From: Patiria pectinifera
Lineage: Eukaryota > Echinodermata > Asteroidea > Valvatida > Asterinidae
DNA length: 64,000 nt
Reading direction: 5' to 3'
NCBI GenBank assembly: GCA_029964075.1
Contig: CM057147.1
Coordinates: forward strand, 11,739,513-11,803,512
The position numbers were made by a program, and so were the translations under genes. The notes under the pieces were generated by a model. It had not been told where the DNA came from. It worked only from the letters and a program-made list of their open reading frames with translations, and searched no databases. Every line of letters begins with the position of its first letter. Position 1 is the first letter of the stretch. This document shows positions 37,701 to 49,700 of the stretch, piece after piece.

Positions 37701-40700
37701 TAAAAAATATACAGTATTATATTTTATTGGAAGATTGATCTTTCAGAAAACAATATCTTGTAGAGACTCTTACCAGTGATTTGCAGAGTAAAAGTACCGT
37801 AGCAATCAGTGCAAGGTGTATAGCTGAATTCACCGGTCTCTGTGATCACTGCTGTGCCTTGCTTGTCACTGTGACTACCAAGCTCAAAGACCAAAATGTC
37901 ATCTTCAAGATCAGTGGCCTGGAATGTGTACGACAGAGTTCCTGGAATAGAATATGAAGTATGAAAAATAACAACTGATATTCGACATTCACTACAATTT
38001 TTACTGCCAGTGCTGTGTAATATTTAGATTGTTAATTATACAGTATATTATGTTAAGTCTTAAATCAGAAAAGGTGACAAATAAATACCACATACAAGTA
38101 AAATAATACAACAGAATATTTGAGACATATTGCTATGCCATCATTCAGACAACAAATGAAGCATTATGGAAACATTTTGATTTAGTTTTTTTTTTATAAA
38201 GCTCACTTTGCTATTCGATAATCAATAGAATACAATGAAAATATAGGATGTAAGTTTCCATAAATATGGTGGAAACATTCAATTGATTGTATACGTAAAG
38301 TTACCTTCATCCTCATTCATGAACATATTCTGTACCAAGTTTGTGATAACTGGTGGGTTATTGGGGATGGCGTCTAAGACAACAGCAAATGCAAAATGAG
38401 TCTCATGGCTGAAGTATGTCGTGTTGGAAGGAACTGACTCTTCTTGCAAAGCACGCCGCTTGCGACCTGGATCTGAGGATGATGAGGCTGGAGTCTGTGT
38501 GGAACAAACCTACAACGTGAAGGGAAAACACATTGTGTAAGCCATTTGCTTATTAAAACAGATAATGACAGATATGGATCTGATTTAAAATCGTTGCACG
38601 GCGCAGTAAATTGTGGAAGGTCTCTCGCAGCGCGTGTACGTGTCTTGAAGTATATACATGTATAGTCTTGGCCACAGACTGGATTTTGGATAACGTTCCA
38701 CTATTGTAGACTGGTTCCTGCTCCCATAAAATATTGGGCAGGTAAATATCTTGCATTTACATTTAAAACGTTTGTGCGTGTATACCAAAGAGGTTGTACT
38801 TTTTTGGACACGATGTTCAAATTCTCATTCAAAAGTAAATACCATTTGAACATATTGAATATTGCACCCTTTGCTTGGACCAATCAATTGTGAATGCAAG
38901 CTTAGAGCCACAGTAAACATGAACACATGTGAATTTCAGGCTAATTTAGTGTGCCCGCTAAAAATGTAAACGAAGTGCACCATTTACTCTGTATACACCC
39001 AAGGCATTAAACCTCTGATAAATACAGCAGACTATAGAGGTCGGAATGATCTAACGGTCCCGTCCCGGAATTCCACAAGAGATCAAGTACCCAAGGCTCA
39101 TTGCATTGTGGGAATACTGATATATACAACGGGAGGAAAATTCCTCCCAGTCTATATTAATTCCACAGGGCAGTACCGGTCCCAACATCAATCAATGATG
39201 AAGGGACTGGCAACCAGTCTACCCCTTACACCCCCTCAGCAGGGACTATAAACAACCAATTTGCACTCAAACCTGAGCATTTTTAAGTAAACCTCAAGCG
39301 CACACATTACGAAGATCACAGTCAGTCAGAGTGCCGAAAATCCCAGAACTGGACTTGATTCATCTACCGCCATGGTGGGTTGTCTACACTTGCCATGGAC
39401 TGGATGCCTGGCTTGGGTGCCTGAATTGGGCCAAGACTACTTGAAATAAGGACAAGTGATCCGAGGAACTAACTTTGCCATGGTGGGATGTCTGCACGTG
39501 CCATGGTCTGGCTGCTTGACTTGGGCCAAGACTACTTGAAGTAAGAATAACCGAGTGTAATCTTTGAATTGCAAGACCAACCTGAACATTGACTTGGTTC
39601 CCATCATCAAGGTATGTAATTTGATCCACATCACTGCATGTCTTAGCTGCATCTTCCCATTGAGAGTGACCTAAACAAAGATTATGACATGATGACACTT
39701 AGATATAGCTACAATGTCTACATGTACCACAAACAACATATCTAACTTTTTGGCAAAAAAGTAGGGGGGGGGGTAATGGCTCTAAGAATAATTACAACAA
39801 ATATTGTCTGTGTAATGAATAAAAGAAGTAAGCAAATTTCAATAAAACTAGAAAATAAACCCAAAAGTAGACATCTAGTCCACCAGTCCAAAGCTCAAAG
39901 AAATTATTAAAGAGATTGATGGTTCTCAATGACAAAGGGCCTTTGAGAAATATGCTGGTAGGGTGGAAACTTCAGGTCTTTTGACTTCTTTGATGTATGT
40001 GTGTCAGGGCATTACAACTGTTCAGGAGATTGCTGCAGCAGCTATTATGTAATGCAAAATATGGAAAAAAGTAACGTACTGTATATAAATCCATCCTTGA
40101 CTTCAACAATTGAAAAGTATTTATTGACAAATTGACAACCACCACCGCTTTTTCCTTTTGTCAATGGTTGAACACAGGATGAAACTTGCATCCGTGAAAA
40201 AGGCTACCAAGTAGAGTGCAGAGACAGAACAGCACAGTTAACATCTAGGAAGTTAACCAAACAGTCCTTTTCTGGACTATCATTACTTCCAAAAGGACTA
40301 TTAAATGTCCCAGTAGATAAGTCTAGGTTTTGCCTCTGTCTAGTTCCCTGGTGTGCTTAGACTCACCTTTGTCCCAGTAGATAAGTCTAGGTTTTGTCTC
40401 TGTCCAGTTCCCTGGTGTGCTAAGACTCACCTTTGTCCCAGTAAATAAGTCTAGGTTTTGTCTCTGTCCAGTTCCCTGGTGTGCTTAGACTCACCTTCGT
40501 CCCAGTAGATAAGTCTAGGTTTTGTCTCTGTCCAGTTCCCTGGTGTGCTGAGACTCACCTTTGTCCCAGTAGATAAGTCTAGGTTTTGTCTCTGTCCAGT
40601 TCCCCGGTGTGCTTAGACTCACCTTTGTCCCAGTAGATAAGTCTAGGTTTTGTCTCTGTCCAGTTCCCCGGTGTGCTAAGACTCACCTTTGTCCCAGTAA

Positions 40701-43700
40701 ATCTAGGTTTTGTCTCTGTCCAGTTCCCTGGTGTGCTGAGACTCACCTTTGTCCCAGTAGATAAGTCTAGGTTTTGCCTCTGTCCAGTTGGTGTTATAAG
40801 ACTCACCTTTGTCCCAGTAGATAAGTCTAGGTCTTGCCTCTGTCCAGTTTCCCGGTGTGCTTAGACTCACCTTTGTCCCAGTAGATAAGTCTAGGTTTTG
40901 TCTCTGTCCAGTTCCCTGGTGTGCTCAGACTCACCTTTGTCCCAGTAGATAAGTCTAGGTCTTGCCTCTGTCCAGTTCCCCGGTGTGCTTAGACTCACCT
41001 TTGTCCCAGTAGATAAGTCTAGGTTTTGCCTCTGTCCAGTTGGTGTGCTAAGACTCACCTTTGTCCCAGTAGATAAGTCTAGGTCTTGCCTCTGTCCAGT
41101 TTCCCGGTGTGCTTAGACTCACCTTTGTCCCAGTAGATAAGTCTAGGTTTTGTCTCTGTCCAGTTCCCCGGTGAGCTTAGACTCACCTTTGTCCCAGTAG
41201 ATAAGTCTAGGTCTTGCCTCTGTCCAGTTCCCCGGTGTGCTTAGACTCACCTGTGTCCCAGTAGATAAGTCTAGGTTTTGCCTCTGTCCAGTTGGTGTGC
41301 TAAGACTCACCTTTGTCCCAGTAGATAAGTCTAGGTTTTGTTTCTGTCCAGTTCCCCGGTGTGCTTAGACTCGCCTTTGTCCCAGTAGATAAGTCTAGGT
41401 TTTGCCTCTGTCCAGTTGGTGTTATAAGACTCACCTTTGTCCCAGTAGATAAGTCTAGGTTTTGCCTCTGTCCAGTTGGTGTGCTTAGACTCACCTTCGT
41501 CCCAGTAGATAAGTCTAGGTTTTGTCTCTGTCCAATTCCCCAGTGTGCTTAGACTCACCTTTGTCCCAGTAGATAAGTCTAGGTTTTGCCTCTGTCCAGT
41601 TCCCCGGTGTGCTTAGACTCACCTGTGTCCCAGTAGATAAGTCTAGGTTTTGTTTCTGTCCAGTTCCCCGGTGTGCTAAGACTCACCTTTGTCCCAGTAG
41701 ATAAGTCTAGGTTTTGCCTCTGTCCAGTTGATGTGCTTAGACTCACCTTCGTCCCAGTAGATAAGTCTAGGTTTTGTCTCTGTCCAATTTCCCAGTGTGC
41801 TTAGACTCACCTTTGTCCCAGTAAATAAGTCTAGGTCTTGTCTCTGTCCAGTTCCCCGGTGTGCTTAGACTCACCTGTGTCCCAGTAGATAAGTCTAGGT
41901 TTTGTTTCTGTCCAGTTCCTTGGTGTGCTTAGACTCATGTTGATCATTAATGGTCCCCGCACTTCCGTCTGACCAAGACTGGTGATATAGAATGTTGGTT
42001 CATACACAAAACGTATCCTGGAATAAAAAGGAACAATGTATTTTCAATTTCAAATGGTGTTGACACACTTATTTTAGGAAGCACTTGTATCTGTTTATAT
42101 TAACATCCACAAGAAAAACAAATCAATGATAAAAGCATGCAACCAATCCGACTACGGATTTTCTGTAGGATAAACTGCACTGATATATGAACGATTGTAT
42201 CTGAATAAAGTCTGGGAAAGTTATTTGCATCAATAGTCTGCTTCCAAAACTAATGGTGCAAAACTAAGAGAACATCTTCTATATCCATGCAAGAACAAGA
42301 ACTTCAAAGACATTCTGAGACTAGTTGTAGAAAAAAATCGGGGACTACTTCTACAGGAAATTTCATTCCTAAGTACTATGGAATTTGTCTGATCTGTTTT
42401 GAAGGGAAAACACAGTGTGTAGCAAACCAACCTGTGCCTGAGCAGTCTTGATGTATACTGGATGGTGTACAGTGGATTGGTGACATAGGGTTTATAATCC
42501 CTTGCAGCATCCGATTTGAATTCCTGGTTGGTTCTATTGACATCCAGCAGACCTAGGATGAGTGAGCCACCCTGGTGTAGACCTGCAATAACACAAGTAA
42601 GGTTGGAAGTTCAGATAGTCCTCTACCACCATTGACATGTTCTGAATGTGATACAACACAGACTGGAAAGAACCGCTAACATCGAAGTGAGTGACACCCA
42701 ATGTGGCTTTGTAAGCAGTAAAGGCACAACTGATGGAATCTACCTCCTGAAAGGTGTGGCGGAATCGCACTCCGCAGGAAAACGCCCTCTCCATCTGGTC
42801 TTTGTTGACTATAAGAAGGCATTTGATTCAGTTAATCATGCACTTCTGTTTGCAAAGCTACGATATCTTGGCGTGGAGGAGGATGTGATGCGGCTACTTG
42901 AGGATCTTTACATCAACTCATATGGCAAGCTCCGGTGGAAAGGTCGGATGACAGACGAGTTTGAGACACCAGTCGGAGTACGCCAAGGCTGTCCATTGTC
43001 ACCAACACTCTTCAGCCTCTACACTGAGTGTCTCATGCAAGAGTGGTACAATCACACAGCACACCTAACGGCTCCAGATGTCAGTGGTATCCCCCTAAAG
43101 GAGATCAGATATGCTGACGACCTGGTACTGATGGCGCTGTGCAGAGCTGATGCTGAAGAGATGCTTACTACCCTGGGTGATATATCTGACGGGTATGGGT
43201 TAGCCATCCACCCTGGTAAGACTGCATATATGATCATCCAGCCAACAACCGATGACAGCACCATCACATACCGCTCGGCACAAATACCTCGTGTCAAGTA
43301 CCTAGGAGTGTTGATGGACCACACACTAGACGACAGCAAGGAGGTTCGGATGCGGTTAGGTATGGGCAGATCCACTCTTCGGCAGTGCAAGTATCTGCGC
43401 TCCCCCCGCGTCAGCCTTGAGGTAAAGGTACAGCTTGCTCGGGCCCTAGTCATATCAAGGGTACTGTATGGTGCCACCACCCTGTCGTTGAAGGCAGCTG
43501 ACATCAAACGCCTAGACAGTTTTGGCCGAACCATTTGGCGTCACCTGCTCAACATCAAGTGGCAAGATCATGTGACAAATGAAAGACTGATGGAGATGAT
43601 TGGCGACCGGTGGTGCTTCAGCAGTAGCACTGTGATGGAACGAAAGGCAGCATGGTTGGGCCCAGGCGCGGTTCTACGGGGGGGGGGGGCGGGCGGGCTG

Positions 43701-46700
43701 GGGGGGCTTTAGCCCCCCAAAAATTTTGTCTAGCCCCCCCAAAATAAATTCCGTAAAAAAAATTTGCATTAGCAAAAAGAAGGATTGTGATGTACATGTA
43801 CATGCGAACGGTCTCCCCCTAAAGAAATAGTCGTGACAAGGGTGCATTTGTAGTTAATATAGGGTGAATGATTTTAGGATTTTATTGGCGCTCCCCACTG
43901 AAAATATGGCATGAGTCCCCCACCACCTATTAATGTTCGGAGGCCTAAGTGTCTGGAGAAAATAACTGGTCTACATTTCAGCTCGCCTTCCTGAAAAAAA
44001 AAAATCTGGATCCACCCTGCTAGCCCCCCCAAAATATTGGTTCTAGAACCGCGCCTGGTTGGGCCATGTGGTTCGGCATGGCGGAATGGCGGCAGCTGTT
44101 GTGGATGGGATGCCAGTGGGATGTCGTCGCTCCGTGGGCCGGCCAAAGATGCGCTGGGTGGACAACATCCGTGAATGGTCTGGGTGTGACACCAACGAAC
44201 TGAAAGCAGCAGCACTGGAAAGACGGGCTGTGGTGGAAGTGGCGCCAGTGATCCCAACTGTGTATAATTTGAGGAGGAGACCACGGGCAAATGCCTATTT
44301 CTAACGAATGAATGAACCATTGCCAGTCCTCAATGCTAATTTTTTTTCACATGCCTAGGTGGTTAGGGTTACATTGTGATAGCGAAGCAGACAGTAGTAT
44401 ATATGGATCCCTTGCACAGTAACATCTGACATCACATCTTGTATGTGACATGCATTCCACGGGAAATATTTCCTCAGAATTGTGTTCATGATGTTTACTA
44501 TTTACGCGGTGTAATAAAACAAATACAACTTGTTTTTATCTCAGTGTTGGCTGCTTTTAATTAATTCCCATCAGGGCCCTATTTTTACGGCTCTGCTTAC
44601 CAAAGAATCCCATGCTTACGATCAGCATTCTGTGCCAACAGCACTAGCAGAAAAATGCTGGGCTAACCATGTAAGCACAGAATCCTTAGTTACAGGATGT
44701 ATATGCATATAAGCTAAAAGTTCTTGCTATCCAGTGAAATACCTTTACCATAAGTTCAGAGTTTTTTGCTACATTAAGCAGGGATTTTTCGTCAACGGTA
44801 CTAAAGCAGAGCCATGAAATTTGGCCCAGGAGGTAGTCAAATCAGTAAACACCAATGGGACCAGTCAAACCATGTTGTATAATACCTACCTCCCTTTGTA
44901 GCCACAGTGAAATCAAAGTGGTTATCTATGGCCCTCTTCCTCCTTCTCTGGCTTGTTGGTGATGTCAGAACAAGGTCTGTGCCATTAGGTGATGTCATCA
45001 TCATATCACTGTCTCCTGTTGATCATGATAATAAAAGTTCATCATGTTAAACAATCTATTACAGTAATACAAACTATTACTGATCTTTATCTGGCATTTA
45101 TTATTAAGCTGACTTGCTGCACTAAAATCCCCAAATGAAAAAGTAGTGATTTCCTGAAGACTACAATACATTGCCTGGTACCACCGAGTCTTGCAATTAG
45201 ATTTCAGATACAGGGGCTTTCCGTTAAAATTGCCAAGTACAGATTTATCTTTTTCCGTCTACCTCGGACATTGCTTTCCAGTTAAAGGATATTACTAAAA
45301 CCCTAAGGAACCATACACCGGAGAGTCAAACTGATGTTTTGTTTTCCACATGCATGCCACAATGGCAATAACCTGATATCTGGATCTCATAGTTGTGTTT
45401 GATACTGACCTAACACTGTAGTAGTTCCTGCTGATACTGTGACACATAACATAGCTGGGTTACACATCTTCATCCAGGTGTACAGGCACCTAAAATAGCA
45501 GTAAAATACAGAACAGGCACAGCAATTGTTTAAACAAGTCCATATATAGTGAAGTCCTTCCATCAAAACCCACAGTTTAAGACCACTTCTTCATTACTAG
45601 GATATGACAGGCAAACACGCGTTTATGGGCAGAGGCTTCCATAACCACATGTGTAATCACAAGTAAATGTCACATGCTTCTAGTCCAGGTCAAAGTCTCA
45701 AGTCACTAAGTTTGTAAGCGAATTATAGAAGACATTTCACATATGAACCATTTGATTTACTAATATCAAGCCCGAATCGTTAGGCCTTGTGAAACTTGTA
45801 CAGTGTAACAAGCATCAAGAAAAGCTCAGAATGCATAAAAACGACACCTACATTACACTAGACCACTTCAAGAGGGATCTTCTAACACTTACACTAAAAT
45901 TGCCTATACAGCAATTTGTGGTCCACAAAGTCTATGTACAGTGACCATGCCAAACGTTCAGACGGTGTTAAGCAGTCTGATAAAGACTTTCATCGACAGA
46001 AGTGTCATTTTATAAACCCATAAAACTAGGTTTCTTTAATTAAGTCTCGATAAAGTATCATTCTTTGTATCTAATGCAACATGGCCCACAAACTTACTTC
46101 CCAGGTTCCATATTGAACTTGGCACTCTTTTTAATCATTTCCCACTCGCTAGGGTCCTTTGGTGCCTTAAAGTCAGTGATGTTGAAACTTTCTTCATTGT
46201 CACCAGCACGGACAATGATCTTTCCATCCTCTATGGTCACTGAGCCAGAGGAGTTACCTCCAACCGCCATGCAGGGCACAACATCATCTAGGAGCGACGC
46301 TGAACTGCTCACACAGTATTCTATAGGGCAGGGAGGAAGGAGACACTGGTATGATCTGAGATACCGGGTTATCAGTGGCTGGCACAGGTAGAATTTCAGC
46401 TTTTATTTCCGATCATGTATCTAGACCTACATCTAATCTATACAATTCGCCACCTGCTTTCATCAAAATACCATTTATGTTCAAAAGGCTGGTTTTATAA
46501 AATATTTCCTCATGTTTTCTCCTCCTAACTTTTTGCTGGACCTCTGTTTTTCCATTCTTGATAGCCACACTTGAACTTGATGTTATTTTAACAGATCATT
46601 TCTTTCTCTTTAATTGCATGAATCTTGTTTTTGTTTTAGCTACCACTTCAAATGGCCTTTAGCATTGTGGTTGATAGCGTAGTCTGTAAAGGCAGGCAGG

Positions 46701-49700
46701 CAGGCAGCCAAGAACAAGGTGATACAGGGAAATTTCTTGCCCAATGCTCTGTTGGAAATGATGGACAAATAGGTGGTCAGATAGTGTCATATTAACCAAC
46801 AGTGAGGGATCACATTGAAAAATATTCAGAGGAGAAATGCAGGAATATTGGGTGTCAGAGAATTACATACATAATAATGGTCAAGAGTAAGACATTAGAA
46901 GAAGCGTTCAGTGTTGCTATAGATATTTTTTTACGTTCTCCTGTGCCTCACAATGTAACGTTCTACCAATTGCAAGATGTCCTACCATAGCGATTAATGG
47001 ACTCATCCTGTGGTTTGGACCAGGAGGCACCAGTCTTTGTTGGGTCTTCGCTTTTCTCCACATCCGGTGGGTAAACATCCTCCTCAAACTTCTTGCTAAA
47101 CATGGAGGTGGTGTTGACATCATCTGCAGTTGGCTCTTCCAGCAGAACAGTCACACCTAGGAAATACAAACATGTACGGTCATCGACAAAGGTCTCCAAT
47201 AGTAAATCAATAAATTTGTGGTCCAGTCTTGGCATCATAATTAGATTCCATCTATTTATAGCCTTCGGAGTTACCAAATGTGATGGACTACTTCCTTACA
47301 TAGCTGCCAGCTTATTTGTTTGTTAATCTGTCTGTTTGCATGTCAGTCTATCTCTACCTACGGTACCATCACATTCTACCATGGCTTCATTGATAGCCTT
47401 CAGAGTCACATAGTATGTAGTGTTGTGATACAGTAATCAGATCACTGTCATGCTGTCTGTCTGTTTGTCAGCATATCAGACCATCTCTACCTACCATCAC
47501 ATTCTACTATGGTTTCCAAGCCTGCTCCATTGATAGCCTTCAGAGTCACATAGTATGTAGTGTTGTGATGCAGTATTCCCATCAGACCACTGTTAGTAGC
47601 AGTCTGGTTCAACCCAACGTTGACAAAGTCTTGCAGGTCTGTTGCCCCTTTGGATGTTCCTATAGCCCAGTGATGCTCCTAAAAACATGATCGCAGATAT
47701 TATTGCTATCGGATCCATGCATATATAGTGGTCCTCTCTTGGCAAAAGTATCAATTTTTACAGTGAATGGTGTACACATTTTAAAAAGTTTTTCACTGGG
47801 CACTGTTTGTTTGAAAAGCCAGACTCTAGAACAGCAACAGTATGAGCTCCCAGCATGGATGTTATCCTTTGGCACATGAAAAAAAGGACGTTATAACATC
47901 TGACTAGCATCGACAGATAGTGAACGATTGAGAGGCCGCCATCAGTACAGTCTTCTGGAGGTCGCAGGTTCAAATTCTGCTCTGGTCAATTTCTTTGCTC
48001 AAACATATATCCCTATTAAGCAAATACACTGTTCAATTAATGAAGTGACACTCTGCTAATCATTTTACCTTGACCATGCTTTCCATGTCAATGAAACTCC
48101 ACAGCACACTGATGGTAGAGTCTGAAGACTGGAATGATGTTGGCACAGACTCGTTTACATTGACGTCCAAATAGAAAAAAAGATCCAGCTGTGCTGGAGT
48201 ATCATCAACGTAGAAACCATTGGAGGATGCTGACACCGATTTCCCATTTCCTAAGAAAGTTTTCACTGAGGGAGGGGGGATGGTTGCAAAAAAAATATAA
48301 TAATAATGGCTCATGTAAAATATGATATCAGAAAGTTAAAAGAAAACAATCTACTGCACTATGTAAACTACAATAATAAATTGTCTATTGGATAAGTACA
48401 TTTTGGTAATACAACAAGTTCTTGAGTACGTATGTGACTCTTGCTGTAAACTGTCATATCATAGGGAAGTTATGCTACCATTTGGGAAAATTTCTCAATT
48501 TGAGGATTATTCCATTCATCTCACCTGTCAGGAAGAAAGGGAGTGACCCCTCATCTTGGTTTGAAGGTGGCATTGTTGCATTCGCATCATCGCCAAGGGT
48601 GGTATTGGATAGCTCCAGTCTTGGCAGAGTCAGGTTGGTCAATGTGAAGGTGATGGGAACAGCATCCAGGGAACATGAGGGATCACACTGGTAACGATCA
48701 CACGGATGGATGCAAGGAACGCATGGCCTGGCAATCTGTGCAAACAGCGAGTGTTTCCAAAACAGTAAGAAGGACATTCAAAGCATCAATGTGATCTGTT
48801 CCCTTAACTCTTTCGCTACGGAATTTAATTTACCTATTTTGTCCCGTTTGGACGTAATAAATTGCTGGAAATTCTGCCGAGCGTCGTTGTGGGCGCCGCC
48901 ACTTTAAATGTATATCCGTAAACAAACTGCTCACAATAACCTGCAGCAGACCCCGGCGAGACGGAGAGCCGCTGGCAGTGGCTCAAACTAGGGTCAGAGG
49001 TTATACGATATAAATTATGTAGATAAGGCACACGTCATGGGGATACCCTGTTTATTCACAGCGACATCACCGAGCCGTTGCCAGCGGTTTGCCGTACGAC
49101 GTTTACAATTTGTGTGTGCCGCTGTCAGCGGCTCGCCATAGCGAAAGAGTTAATGGTTGAAACTGTCAATTGGGGTGGAAGTAATGAAACAAATTATAGG
49201 TTTATCAACCTGATCTACGTGTATACCACTGGTCTCTATGCTCAGCTACCTTCTTAAAAAGGGCCATTAACCAGTTTGCGCCGGAGGCTTTGAATACACA
49301 CAAAACTTTTCTGAAGTCAGATTGGATGACTGAAAAACCCGCAACGACAGAGGCCGGGAATTATCTGTCAGCGAGCCACAGCCACCGACCAATGCCAGAA
49401 ATACGACTATGCACTCCCCGGGTGATGGCTTCGACCCGACTGGCATTATGGTCAAGTGAATATTAAACCCATGCCTTGGTCCATTCTTGTCAAAATAAAC
49501 CCGACCTCAACTGGTTATAGTCCGTGGGAGGAGAGGCCGAAAACGTTTTAGTTTTTGAGATAGACGATCTTTCCAGACATGTTGATTATGATGTACCATA
49601 TTTAAAAAACTTTTTTCCACGATCCACAGTTTGTTTGGGAATGACAAAATCTGGGATAAAAACGCCAAAAAATTCTGCATGAGAAAAAACATAGCAAAAA

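Noticed and set aside
40579-41558. Open frames on both strands within the 64-bp array
   Set aside because: They are products of the minisatellite; frames shift every unit and stops occur. Only the exon-resident unit has coding support.
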